A stretch of 64,000 bases of DNA from DT-110 sp964342305 (lineage in GTDB: Bacteria; Bacteroidota; Bacteroidia; Chitinophagales; Saprospiraceae): positions 1 to 64,000 of the forward strand of contig CAYFGK010000016.1 in assembly GCA_964342305.1 (NCBI GenBank), read 5' to 3'. The notes beneath the pieces were generated by a model. The model was not told where the DNA came from and did no database searches. It saw only the letters and a program-made list of their open reading frames with translations. This document shows, in pieces, positions 27,028 through 35,374 of the stretch. Made by a program: the position numbers and the translations under genes. The stretch's first letter is position 1; every line of letters begins with the position of its first letter.

Positions 27028-27918
27028 CTAGGCTTGCGCGGCTTTTTTTGCTTTCAGCGATTTATTGACCAGCCATAGCTGCCAGGTATTGTACAGGTTT
27101 TGGAAAACAATGTAAAAAATGGGGCCCAGAGCAACCAGGGGATTGATAAAGGTGAGGGCGACCCACAGGCCAAACATCGTGTTTTTGCGCCCCAGCGCTA
27201 ACCCAGCCTCCTGGTCTTTATCAAAGTAGCGGCCAACCGCTTCTCCCGATTTGAATAGGGAAAAACATACTAATCCGATGCATACGGCAATGCCTCCTAC
27301 CAATAGAAGGGGGGCTTCTGCTTCGTGGCGAATAAAGTGAGTTGCCTTACCCGCCGCAATGTAGATATTGGTGACAAACAGGTAAAACGGCACGTTGCCG
27401 AGCTTGAAAAAATAGGGCACCCAGGCGGGAAACTGCCGGCGAATGATTTGGCCAAGGATCAGGGGCACAAAGACCAAAATGGCTACCGGGATCAACACAT
27501 CCAACACGGATATAGGCTGGTCTACGGCGATGATCTGCGGCAGCAGTAGGGGGAGGATCAGCGCTACGATCGGACTGGTCAGAATAACGGAAAGAGTTAC
27601 AAATCCCACGTCTTGTCGCAGGAAGCCTGCCATGACGGGAGCGCCGGCAGCGGTGGGGGCCATGCCAATGGTAAAAGCTGCCAATCCGATGATTGGATCT
27701 ATCCGGGAAAAGATCAGATATAACAGGAGTGGCAGAGTAATATTAAGGCCGGCGATCAGGAAATGCAGCTTACTGAGTACGCGCCAGTTGAAGCGAATAC
27801 GCAGAAATGCGTAAAACAACATGATCATAACGAGGTAGCGGACCAGGAATGTGAATTGGTGCCCCTGTGGAAACAGGACACCCAGAATCATGGCCGCAAA
27901 AATGACAATAGCCTGCAC
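27028..27918 (-). CDS. Bile acid:sodium symporter-family (SBF/BASS) transporter
   Basis: Inner-membrane transporter of 296 residues with nine or ten predicted helices. It has the family's unwound-helix motif region GMAPTAAGAPVMAGF at about 84-98 and a second conserved block near GRKNTMFGLWVAL at about 248-260. The BASS/ACR3 superfamily carries organic anions, pantothenate or arsenite; the substrate here is unknown. The GTG start at 27918 lies inside the stem of a 15-bp inverted repeat; the ATG at 27891 is an alternative that would shorten the first helix. Confidence 0.85.
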   Translation of the reverse strand: MQAIVIFAAMILGVLFPQGHQFTFLVRYLVMIMLFYAFLRIRFNWRVLSKLHFLIAGLNITLPLLLYLIFSRIDPIIGLAAFTIGMAPTAAGAPVMAGFLRQDVGFVTLSVILTSPIVALILPLLLPQIIAVDQPISVLDVLIPVAILVFVPLILGQIIRRQFPAWVPYFFKLGNVPFYLFVTNIYIAAGKATHFIRHEAEAPLLLVGGIAVCIGLVCFSLFKSGEAVGRYFDKDQEAGLALGRKNTMFGLWVALTFINPLVALGPIFYIVFQNLYNTWQLWLVNKSLKAKKAAQA

Positions 27919-27955
27919 CCTTTTCTTTAGAGGACAGTTCGGTGCAGGCTATTGT
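27905..27955 (-). repeat. 15-bp perfect inverted repeat covering the SBF transporter start codon
   Basis: Arms 27905-27919 and 27941-27955 are perfectly complementary around a 21-nt loop. On the mRNA the 3' arm contains the GTG start codon and the next four codons, while the loop contains the purine-rich AAAGAAAAGG. This geometry could hide the start codon. It could also simply be a terminator arm overlapping the gene. Confidence 0.6.
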
Positions 27956-27984
27956 TTTGGGCGAAAGCCGAAAAGCGCTTGGTC

Positions 27985-28046
27985 GCTTCGGGAAACTGTT
28001 TGGCCCGGCAGACCGCGGTCTGCCGGGCCAAACAGTTTCCCGAAGC
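27985..28046. terminator. Perfect 62-bp spacerless palindrome
   Basis: Two 31-base arms are exactly complementary with no loop and with CCGCGG at the centre. It begins 7 bases after the FAS1 lipoprotein stop (28053, minus strand). It probably forms the 3' end of that transcript, although no T-run follows. A similar palindrome lies at 33617-33682. Confidence 0.75.
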
Positions 28047-28052
28047 AGTTAT

Positions 28053-28547
28053 TCAATTTTTGATGACCTTGTCAATTACGTGAACAAAGCCGTTCTTAGT
28101 CTTAATGGACTCCAGGACTTTGCCGCCAGCGACCATCAGATTGTCTTCCGTTCCGGATACTAAAAAGCTTTTTTGCATTTCATTGGTAAGGGATCCTTCT
28201 TTGCTGAGCTTTTTGGGCGAGAGGGCACCGGGAATGGCGTGGCCTCGCAGCACATTGACGAGCAAAGTGCGATTGTCGGGATCCATAAGATCCCCCATGG
28301 CTTTGTCGCCCATAGCTTCCAGCGCTTCGTTGGTCGGAGCGAACAGGGTGTGCTTCCCTGATTCGGTCAGTACCGTGCCTAACCCGCCGGCCGTTTCGAC
28401 CAGAGCCGCGAATTGCGACAGTTTTGGGTTGGTGGTGATCGCTGCGAGCAGGTTGGGAGCGGTTGGCAATTTGGTGGAACTGCATCCGGTGAGGAGGAGT
28501 GTAAATAAGACGAGTAAAACGGTTGATTGCGCAAACTGGCGTTGCAT
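28053..28547 (-). CDS. Single-domain fasciclin (FAS1) lipoprotein
   Basis: This 164-residue protein has a signal peptide with lipobox LLTGC (cysteine about residue 22) and one FAS1 domain (about 33-162). The domain blocks LFAPTNEALEAM, LRGHAIPGAL (in place of the usual YHV) and the terminal FVHVIDKVI are present. It is probably a membrane-anchored adhesion protein. It is a compact relative of the two-domain protein at 8318. A candidate minus-strand ncRNA ends about 80 bases upstream of its start. Confidence 0.92.
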   Translation of the reverse strand: MQRQFAQSTVLLVLFTLLLTGCSSTKLPTAPNLLAAITTNPKLSQFAALVETAGGLGTVLTESGKHTLFAPTNEALEAMGDKAMGDLMDPDNRTLLVNVLRGHAIPGALSPKKLSKEGSLTNEMQKSFLVSGTEDNLMVAGGKVLESIKTKNGFVHVIDKVIKN

Positions 28548-28624
28548 GTGTCAAGTTTTTTGGGTCTAAAAATGGATATGAAGGTAATATGCAAAATCTT
28601 TCGGGAAGAGCCCTTGGTGTCCGG

Positions 28625-28840
28625 TTATAAAAAAAACTGTCGCCCCACAATGCGGAGCGACAGGTCCAGCGGTTCTGGCCGATTTAGTGAAATCAGCCCT
28701 AGGTAGGTGAACGAACCGCAACAATAGAACACCCAATTGACCTTAGAACGGCGGTGTGCCGTCGTTTGATAGGTGTAAGGTACAACACCTTGTTGCCGGG
28801 CGGGGTGATCAATCGCATGCAAGGATGCTGACTTTTGTCA
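28625..28840 (-). ncRNA. Candidate structured ncRNA with intrinsic terminator
   Basis: No gene fits the 366-base gap 28548-28913. The minus strand ends in a strong terminator: stem CTGTCGC/GCGACAG at about 28637-28663, then a run of eight T. Upstream are nested stems: GCGGTTC pairing with GAACCGC around an inner GGCTGATTT/AAATCGGCC hairpin (about 28668-28720), and AACGGCGG/CCGTCGTT (about 28747-28768). With no minus-strand ORF of known type to terminate, a small RNA of about 200 nt is the simplest reading. The 5' end is a guess and I could not match it to 6S, SRP, tmRNA or RNase P motifs. Confidence 0.45.
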
Positions 28841-28913
28841 AAGAAAATGCGGTGGGAAAGACACTTCCTTTTTTGCGGTAAATTTTCTTACTTGCAGAAA
28901 AGACAAAACGGAA

Positions 28914-29765
28914 ATGAACAAAACAATCTTATTCCCCACCGACTTTTCGGATGCAGCGGATAAAGCCGCAATATATGCTTTGCACCTGGCCAGATGCATG
29001 GGAGCCCGTATTACTACCCTGCACGTTTATGAAAGTGTGAGTATTGCTGCTTCGCACATGTCCAATACAATGGCCAAAATCGTGGAACAGAATCACCTCG
29101 AAGCTTTGAGTTCGTATCAGGATGTAGCCCGGGTGATGCGCGAAGCTGCCGACAACCTTGGTTTTTCCGACGTGGAGATCAATCATATGATGAAATCAGG
29201 AGAGCGGGTGTTGAAAACCATCCTCGCCGCCGAACGGGATGAGGACCCCGACCTCATCGTGATGGGTACCACCGGAGCGGGCTGGATCAAGCAACTCTTT
29301 ACGGGGAGTACTACCAGCGAGGTAATGGAAAATGCTACGACCCCCGTACTGTGTGTGCCGGAAGATGCCGAATTCGATGGAGAACTGGATGATGTAACCC
29401 TCGCCACTACTTTCAGGGAGACCGAACGAAAAGCATTAGACCGCCTGCTCGAAATAACCGATAGCTTTAAGTCCCGCATCCACTGCGTTAATATTCTCAC
29501 CGATAGTAAAAGTAATGCCGAAGCCGATATGCAAAAATGGCAATCGGCTTATTCCGATAATGACCGGATTAGCTTTGCAATTGAGGAGGCCAAGTCCATC
29601 CAGGAAGGATTGATCTCCTACCTGGATGCTAATAAAATCGACATTCTCTGTACGGTAAACCGCCGCCGGAATATGATCCAGGAGCTGTTCGACCACAGCC
29701 TGACCAAGAAATTATCGTATCACACAAAATATCCGATTCTGACTTTTCAGGAGGCTCATCTTTAA
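28914..29765 (+). CDS. Universal stress protein (two UspA domains)
   Basis: This 283-residue cytoplasmic protein has two tandem Usp domains. The first (about 1-148) begins KTILFPTDFSDAADKAAIYA. It carries the ATP-binding pattern G-x2-G-x9-G-S-T in GTTGAGWIKQLFTGST (about 122-137), so nucleotide binding is expected. The second domain (about 155-280) is degenerate. Usp proteins respond to starvation and respiratory stress. The gene stands alone; its 3' end is 16 bases from the convergent PLP-enzyme gene. Confidence 0.92.
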   Translation: MNKTILFPTDFSDAADKAAIYALHLARCMGARITTLHVYESVSIAASHMSNTMAKIVEQNHLEALSSYQDVARVMREAADNLGFSDVEINHMMKSGERVLKTILAAERDEDPDLIVMGTTGAGWIKQLFTGSTTSEVMENATTPVLCVPEDAEFDGELDDVTLATTFRETERKALDRLLEITDSFKSRIHCVNILTDSKSNAEADMQKWQSAYSDNDRISFAIEEAKSIQEGLISYLDANKIDILCTVNRRRNMIQELFDHSLTKKLSYHTKYPILTFQEAHL

Positions 29766-29781
29766 GCAGAGGCTTCAGTCG

Positions 29782-30885
29782 TCACACATAGCTCAGCATG
29801 GATACAGGGGCGTGATCCAGCGTTTGGTACGCCTTCATGAGGTCAGCCGTCATGCAGGAGTGTACGGGTACTATGCCCAGAATATCTCCAATATTCGTTT
29901 CCCGGAATAGGTCGGCCGACAGCCGTACAACTCCGTGTTCTTGTGAAAGCTTACGCACGTAGGATTGGCCGTCATCGACAACCTTCCACCCGTCATCCGT
30001 CCATCGCACCGGTTGACCAAAGGTTGTTTTTCCGTTGCGTTCCAGCTGGTCTTTAGAGAAATGTACTCCGCCACCGTATACCACTACCTCCTGCCGATCG
30101 GGGTGTTTGGAAACAACCGGGCAGGCCATAGCTACCGCGATGTCATCCAGTGAACAGGAACCGATCGTCGCCTGGGTAAGATCGTAAAAGACGAAATTCC
30201 CGGGGCGTAGTTCATCCACTCCCGGAAAGTCGGTGGCGGTGCTTCCGGATGGCGTATCGCCGTAGGAAAAGATCAGATCGGGGTAATCAGCGCGAAATTG
30301 ATCCACCACCGGCCGGAGGCTTTGCAGGCTCGCTTCGTGGATGCGGGTGATCTCTTCCTTCCCGCGTGCCTGGTAGGTTTGACCGGCATGCCCCAGGAAT
30401 CCGGCAAAGGTCAGCTTATCGGATTGTGAAATACGCTCAACCAGCCGGTTGATCTCCTGAGTATTCGCGGGCAAAAGGCCGGTTCGGTTATTCCCGGCAT
30501 TGAGTTTAATAAACAGACTTACCGGATGACGGAGTTTTTGGTCGAGAGCGGCAATGGCATCGGTATTTTCCACGATCAGTTGCAGCTTGATGGTCCCCGC
30601 CAGATCGTTGATGCGGTCCATTTCCAGGATGTTGACCGGGAAGGCATTGGTGATGTCGGTCCAGCCTGCTTTCGCAAAATAGGTGGCCATCCGCAGGGAA
30701 GATACCGTAATCCGGTCGACCCCCGCTTCCCGAAACCATTCCCCGACGGCGGCAGATTGGTGGGTTTTGAAGTGCGGGCGGAAGGTAAGCCCCAGCCCGC
30801 GTATCTTGTCAGTCATGCGGGCAATATTGCGTCGTACTTTGTGCTCGTCGAGGAGGAGGGTCGGGACGGTGATCGAAGGTATCAT
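29782..30885 (-). CDS. D-threonine aldolase / D-serine dehydratase-like PLP enzyme
   Basis: This 367-residue fold-type III (alanine-racemase-like) enzyme has the N-terminal TIM barrel with the PLP lysine K40 in RPHFKTHQ. Its C-terminal beta domain has the metal-binding His and Cys in PVHSCMTADL, as in DSD1-type D-serine dehydratase and D-threonine aldolase. It likely degrades D-amino acids or beta-hydroxy D-amino acids; the exact substrate is open. The divergent serine hydrolase (30966) shares an 80-base promoter region containing one copy of the GGCTTTCGCC + A-run motif. Confidence 0.87.
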   Translation of the reverse strand: MIPSITVPTLLLDEHKVRRNIARMTDKIRGLGLTFRPHFKTHQSAAVGEWFREAGVDRITVSSLRMATYFAKAGWTDITNAFPVNILEMDRINDLAGTIKLQLIVENTDAIAALDQKLRHPVSLFIKLNAGNNRTGLLPANTQEINRLVERISQSDKLTFAGFLGHAGQTYQARGKEEITRIHEASLQSLRPVVDQFRADYPDLIFSYGDTPSGSTATDFPGVDELRPGNFVFYDLTQATIGSCSLDDIAVAMACPVVSKHPDRQEVVVYGGGVHFSKDQLERNGKTTFGQPVRWTDDGWKVVDDGQSYVRKLSQEHGVVRLSADLFRETNIGDILGIVPVHSCMTADLMKAYQTLDHAPVSMLSYV

Positions 30886-30965
30886 GCAGGTTTTTTATTT
30901 TACGAAAGTATAGTACTGGCTTTCGCCAAAAAAAAGCTTTTCCACCGACAAAATAAATAAGGATT

Positions 30966-32045
30966 ATGAAACGACTGTTACTCTCCGCTGCCATACTGTT
31001 AATGGTTCTTCAGCTGCCGGCCCAGACTGCTGATAAATACCAAAAGGCGATTGCTCAGGCGAAAGAGATCTTTAACGTTTTTGCTGATGAAAATGATATT
31101 CCCGGTACGGCCGTAGCCGTTGGGATAAAGGGCGAGATCGTTTGGTCCGAAGGGCTGGGCTACGCTGACCTAGAACAACAGGTGCGCGTAAAGCCGGATC
31201 ACACTAAATTCCGTATCGGAAGTGTATCCAAGCCCATAACCGCAGCAGCTTTAGGTATTCTCTACGAAGAGGGAAAGATTGATCTTGATGCCCCCATTCA
31301 GACCTATGTGCCTGACTTTCCCGAAAAAGAGCATACAATCACCCTGCGGCAACTGGCCGGGCATACGGCCGGTATTCGCCATTACCGGGGCGATGAATTC
31401 CTGAGCAGCGAACACTACCCAACGGTAGCTGAAGGGCTGGATATCTTCAAGGATGATCCTCTGTTGTTTGAACCAGGCACGGATTACTCGTATTCCAGCT
31501 ACGGCTGGAATCTGATCAGTGCTGCTATTGAAGGAGCATCGGGACAGTCCTTTCTGACCTACGTTCAGGATTTTGTGCTTACCCCCCTCGACATGTATCA
31601 TACAGCGGCCGATTATACCAATCGGATCATTCCCGACCGCTCGCGTTTTTACGTGAAGGATGATGATCACGGTGCCATTCCGGCCCCCTTCGTTGATAAC
31701 AGCTACAAATGGGCCGGTGGTGGCTTTTTGGCATCAGCCGAAGACCTGGTACGTTTCGGCATGGCACATCTGACTGAAGAATTATTGAAATCCGGAACTA
31801 TCAATGAATTCACCACTTCCCAGACCCTCGCCGACGGTTCTGCAACCAATTATGGCATCGGCTGGCAGACCGGAGAGGATGAAAAAGGACGGGCCTATTT
31901 CGGGCATAGTGGTGGTTCGGTAGGAGGTATAACGCAACTGGTAATTTTTCCCGAGCAGGAGATCGTAGTGGGCATGGTGACCAACGTAAATCCGGTGCAG
32001 TACAATGGCGCCCACCTTCGGATCGCCGAATGCTTCATGCGTTAA
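30966..32045 (+). CDS. Secreted serine hydrolase of the beta-lactamase / class C family
   Basis: This 359-residue protein has a signal peptide (about 1-20). The penicillin-binding fold motifs are S86-V-S-K89 (nucleophile and general base), the tyrosine-type motif in YSYSSYGWN (about 176-184), and HSGGSVGG near residue 316 in place of KTG. Such proteins range from D-amino-peptidases and esterases to class C beta-lactamases; the HSG triad favours an esterase or peptidase. Repeat copy D starts 2 bases after the stop. Confidence 0.88.
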   Translation: MKRLLLSAAILLMVLQLPAQTADKYQKAIAQAKEIFNVFADENDIPGTAVAVGIKGEIVWSEGLGYADLEQQVRVKPDHTKFRIGSVSKPITAAALGILYEEGKIDLDAPIQTYVPDFPEKEHTITLRQLAGHTAGIRHYRGDEFLSSEHYPTVAEGLDIFKDDPLLFEPGTDYSYSSYGWNLISAAIEGASGQSFLTYVQDFVLTPLDMYHTAADYTNRIIPDRSRFYVKDDDHGAIPAPFVDNSYKWAGGGFLASAEDLVRFGMAHLTEELLKSGTINEFTTSQTLADGSATNYGIGWQTGEDEKGRAYFGHSGGSVGGITQLVIFPEQEIVVGMVTNVNPVQYNGAHLRIAECFMR

Positions 32046-32047
32046 TG

Positions 32048-32233
32048 TAACGTGAGGATGAGGCCGAGCTTTTTGCTAAAGTACTGATTGTTAAAGACTA
32101 ACGTTGTGTTTGGTTGAGGGTGTCAGGTAGTGGGACTTGCTCAAATCCATATACCCTATACCTACTACCCTGTACCGGGAGGTTGGGCCTTGATTATCTT
32201 CCCGTTATGAAATAGTCTGTGCCCAACCTCTCG
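32048..32233 (+). repeat. Tripartite hairpin MITE-like element, copy D
   Basis: It begins TAACGTGAGGATGAGGCC and ends GTGCCCAACCTCTCG. The first hairpin is degenerate, the middle one pairs TTGGTTGAGGGTG-type words with TACCTACTACCCTG (about 32110-32174), and the last has arms 32176-32189/32219-32233. The last loop shares GAAATAGTCTGTG with copies C and E. In the remaining 130 bases before 32365 I see only a T-rich stretch without an exact -7 box. Confidence 0.85.
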
Positions 32234-32364
32234 ATGCGTTAAGGCTTTCTGAAGGTGTCTTAAAGTTTTGTTTTTCTGTCGACCCGGTATCTGTTTTCCG
32301 AATGGGTCGTACGTTTTAGGAGGGCATTTTGGAGGAAACTCCAGTCACCAAAAACGTATGACCT

Positions 32365-32955
32365 ATGCCTGTTCAACGAATTATACTGACCTCGGTGGTC
32401 TGCTTCCTGGCCTTATCCGTATCGGCCCAAATTGATGTCATTCCCAGGTTCGGAGTGAATGCTTCCGGATTAGATGCCAAGTTGACTGATTTCGAGACCG
32501 AAGCAAATGCCGGGTGGAATGCCGGCATCGATCTGCAAGTGGGCCAGGGTATGATCTTTTTACAACCCGGTGCACATTATTACCGCTTCGATGCCGACCT
32601 GACTTCCAACCCGGATATTGAGGATGCCTTCGAATTAAAAGGTAAAACCACCATCAACCAATTGAAGACCCCCGTGAACCTGGGTGTTCGTCTGACTGGT
32701 GAAGGAGGGTTGCTGGATATTTATGCTACCGGTGGCGTAACTCCGACCTTTTTGCTGGGGGTGCGGGAAAGTGACGGCTTTGCTTTCGATGAATCAAACC
32801 TGAATGAAATCACTTGGGGAGCCAATGTCGGCGCCGGCGTTAACTTGTGGTTTCTCAATCTCGACATGCGCTACGAATGGGGGCTGAGTGACTTTTTCAA
32901 AGATAGCAACGCCAAAAATAACGTCTTTACCGCTGCAGTCGGAATTCGCTTTTGA
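32365..32955 (+). CDS. PorT-like outer-membrane beta-barrel protein
   Basis: This 196-residue protein has a signal peptide (about 1-22, ending VSAQ). A small barrel follows, with the usual layout of Bacteroidota 'outer membrane beta-barrel' proteins: an early GVNASGLDAK strand, a central GVRLTGEGGLLDIYATGGV and a terminal FTAAVGIRF. It is a paralogue of the next gene (33010) with the same strand order, so the pair probably arose by tandem duplication. No catalytic residues are expected. A role in gliding or type IX secretion is known for PorT itself but is not shown here. Confidence 0.85.
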   Translation: MPVQRIILTSVVCFLALSVSAQIDVIPRFGVNASGLDAKLTDFETEANAGWNAGIDLQVGQGMIFLQPGAHYYRFDADLTSNPDIEDAFELKGKTTINQLKTPVNLGVRLTGEGGLLDIYATGGVTPTFLLGVRESDGFAFDESNLNEITWGANVGAGVNLWFLNLDMRYEWGLSDFFKDSNAKNNVFTAAVGIRF

Positions 32956-33009
32956 TTTACCGACAGTAAACAAAAATGGTCAGGTAGCTTTTTCTAGGGT
33001 AAACGACTG

Positions 33010-33612
33010 ATGAAAAAGCTACTTGTCTGTTTTATCCTGTTGGGGGTGATACCTCCTCTTTCCGGAGGTCAGGTTGTGCTCAACCCCAATGTAGGCGTTG
33101 CCTTTTCCGACCTGGATGCATCGAATGATAACCTCACGGTGGAAGGAACGTCTGCTCTGCGTGTTGGTATGGATTTTCGTATCGGGAACAAAGATGTGTT
33201 CTTTCAGCCCGGTGTTCATTATCTGCGACAAAGCGTGGATGTCACTGCTTTCGGTATCAATGCGGAAGGAGAGACCCGTGTCCAAAACCTGCAGATCCCA
33301 TTGGCCGCTGGTCTTCGCATCACGCCCCGTGAAAACATGATCGCCCTTCGCGGGAAAGCCGGTATCGTTCCCACCTTTTTGCTACAGCTCGACGAATCAG
33401 CGGAATTACAACTGACCAAGGATGATGTCGCCGGTTACCGGACCGATGCCGTTGTTGGGGTTGGATTAGATGTCGCCCTCCTCATTACGCTGGACGTACA
33501 ATACTCTTTCGGTTTGCAGGATTACCTGGAAGAAGGCGATGGCTCCGAAGGGCTGTTCATGATAACGGCGGGTATCAAATTCGGTCGCGGCAACGCCCTC
33601 TACGGCCGTTAG
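33010..33612 (+). CDS. PorT-like outer-membrane beta-barrel protein, paralogue of the upstream gene
   Basis: This 200-residue protein has a signal peptide (about 1-20). Its barrel strands parallel those of the 32365 gene: VALNPNVGVAFSDLDA-type start, FFQPGVHYLRQ, LRGKAGIVPTFLL and terminal MITAGIKFG. It lies 54 bases downstream of its paralogue, probably in the same transcript. A 66-bp palindrome starts 5 bases after the stop. Confidence 0.85.
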   Translation: MKKLLVCFILLGVIPPLSGGQVVLNPNVGVAFSDLDASNDNLTVEGTSALRVGMDFRIGNKDVFFQPGVHYLRQSVDVTAFGINAEGETRVQNLQIPLAAGLRITPRENMIALRGKAGIVPTFLLQLDESAELQLTKDDVAGYRTDAVVGVGLDVALLITLDVQYSFGLQDYLEEGDGSEGLFMITAGIKFGRGNALYGR

Positions 33613-33616
33613 GATC

Positions 33617-33682
33617 GTTCTAAAATACTGTTGCGCCCATGGTTCGCCGCGGCGAACCATGGGCGCAACAGTATTTTGGAAC
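33617..33682. terminator. 66-bp spacerless palindrome between convergent genes
   Basis: The inner 56 bases (33622-33677) are a perfect palindrome with CCGCGG at the centre. Five more pairs including one G-T wobble extend it to 33617-33682. It fills the 77-base gap between the barrel gene (+) and the papain-like peptidase (-), so it can terminate both. Confidence 0.8.
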
Positions 33683-33689
33683 AGTTATA

Positions 33690-35252
33690 CTACTTATCGA
33701 TTTCCAAGACCATAGCGACTGCGTTACGACCGTCCCGTTCTGCTTCGAACGTAATCGTATTTCCCGCCTGAAAGCGGGTAGTACGTATCCGGGAATCGCC
33801 CAGTGCATTTTTCAGCTTCTCGGCGTAGGTATTTCCACGGGCGCTATTAATTCGCTGGTTCAGGGCCTGAAAGTTAAGCGGTTCCTTACTCACCACGATG
33901 GCGATCCGGTCGCGGTTGCCCAATTCATCGGGACTCATGGAATAGTCTTTAGGGAACAAGCGGGTTCCCGTGATACCACAATAAGGTGAGTGCTTTTCCG
34001 TGTAGGGGAAGAGCACATAACTGCTACCGTCCGTTTCTTCTCCGAAGATGTACACATTGCACTCGATAGAATTGGCAAAGAGCACCTTGAATTTATCATC
34101 AGTACTCACGTTTCGCAGGGTGCGAAAGACGATGTCGCCCACCTGTTCCATCGGTAAGATGGATTCCCGTTGGGTATCGAAGATTCCGAATTCTACCCCC
34201 AACAAATTATCGTCAAAGGTACGATCGTCGGCGCTGCCCATGGGATGCAGGCCATATGCTTCCCGGGTGAAGTGTTCAAAGTCAGGGTACCGCACCCAGG
34301 CGATCCCGTCTCGTCCCCAATTGCTTCCCCAGCTGTTCATGATCTGAAAGGCACCGCCTTCCTTTTGGTCGTCGTATCCGATAATGCACATGGCGTGCCC
34401 GCCAAAACCCTGCATGTTGTAATCGCGCCGGGTGGGGCGCCAGACTTCCTGTCCCCGCATGGGCGTCATGAAGGAGCCTCCCACCATCATTCCGATGACG
34501 ACGGGCGCACCCTGAGCGAGGTGTTGTTTGATGGCCATCAGGTCTGGTTGGTAGTTGTTCGCGCCTAATGTCAAGCGATTGTAGCCTGTTATCCGGTGCT
34601 GTTGCCCCTGTTGCAATTGCGAGCGGGATGGGTAGCGCGAGCAGGTCTGTTCATCGTACGCAAATTCATTGATCGGTAAAGCCCCGGTTGAACTCATGGC
34701 TTTCATGGCGTCCAGCATATAGGCTCCCTGGCAATTCGGCAGGTGGATCTGGTTGTAGAGGTAAGCAGGGCTAAATGCCAGACGATCGGGACTTTGTCCG
34801 GTGGCCCTGGCCTCCAGGATGGTGCGTGCGGCGTAGGCGCTGGCCCATCCCACACAGGAACCCTGTCGCCCCTGATGGGCACGACTGGGCGCGTAATCCT
34901 CCAGAGTCACCCGGGCCGGGAGTCCTGACTGACCGTATCCGTAACTCAGGGGCTCAAAGACTTTAGCACTGTCGAAGCGTTCCTGACTTAAAGTAGCCCC
35001 GAGTTCGTATTGTGAGATGGAGTTATCGTTATCTACTGTGGGGCCCAGCAGCATTTCCTGACCACCGAAAAAGAAAAACCATACCCCTGCGATCAGGAGA
35101 ATGGGGATACTCCATTTTGGTTTGCGGAAGATGAATAGCAGGATGAGCGGTAAAATGCGTAGCAGCGCGTTGCGATTGCCATTATTTCCACGATTCCTGT
35201 TGTTTCCCTGATTATTTTGACGCGGGTCGTCTTGTTCCATCCGGATCGGCAT
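33690..35252 (-). CDS. Membrane-anchored papain-family (C1) cysteine peptidase
   Basis: This protein of about 520 residues starts with an Asn/Arg-rich cytosolic stretch (QNNQGNNRNRGNNGNRN). One or two hydrophobic segments follow (about 30-43 and 48-63), then the peptidase domain (about 115-330). Catalytic residues are visible: Q and C133 in RQGSCVGWAS, H in GGHAMCIIGYDD and N in QIMNSWGSNWG. The C-terminal 180 residues resemble the DUF4384-type beta domain. The enzyme domain should face the periplasm. The first ATG is used; an earlier TTG (35288) and a later ATG (35240) are possible. Confidence 0.88.
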   Translation of the reverse strand: MPIRMEQDDPRQNNQGNNRNRGNNGNRNALLRILPLILLFIFRKPKWSIPILLIAGVWFFFFGGQEMLLGPTVDNDNSISQYELGATLSQERFDSAKVFEPLSYGYGQSGLPARVTLEDYAPSRAHQGRQGSCVGWASAYAARTILEARATGQSPDRLAFSPAYLYNQIHLPNCQGAYMLDAMKAMSSTGALPINEFAYDEQTCSRYPSRSQLQQGQQHRITGYNRLTLGANNYQPDLMAIKQHLAQGAPVVIGMMVGGSFMTPMRGQEVWRPTRRDYNMQGFGGHAMCIIGYDDQKEGGAFQIMNSWGSNWGRDGIAWVRYPDFEHFTREAYGLHPMGSADDRTFDDNLLGVEFGIFDTQRESILPMEQVGDIVFRTLRNVSTDDKFKVLFANSIECNVYIFGEETDGSSYVLFPYTEKHSPYCGITGTRLFPKDYSMSPDELGNRDRIAIVVSKEPLNFQALNQRINSARGNTYAEKLKNALGDSRIRTTRFQAGNTITFEAERDGRNAVAMVLEIDK

Positions 35253-35295
35253 GGTGCATGGTGATTGGTACGGATTAAAGGTATTCAAAAAATAA

Positions 35296-35348
35296 AAAAA
35301 GCCGGTCCGAAAAGGGGATTGTTAATCTCCTTTTCAAACCGGCTTTTT
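35296..35348 (-). terminator. Intrinsic terminator between the M16 peptidase and C1 peptidase genes
   Basis: Stem 35296-35306 with 35338-35348 (AAAAAGCCGGT/ACCGGCTTTTT), continued inward by pairing of GAAAAGGGGATT with AATCTCCTTTTC, and flanked by A/T runs on both strands. It separates two minus-strand genes, so they are probably transcribed independently. Confidence 0.85.
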
Positions 35349-35374
35349 GCCGAAAGGCGAGAAAGAAATCCCGA

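Noticed and set aside
28741..28800. Resemblance of GTTTGATAGGTGTAAGG to a 23S rRNA 3'-end segment
   Set aside because: The match is limited to a short word and no flanking rRNA sequence is present.
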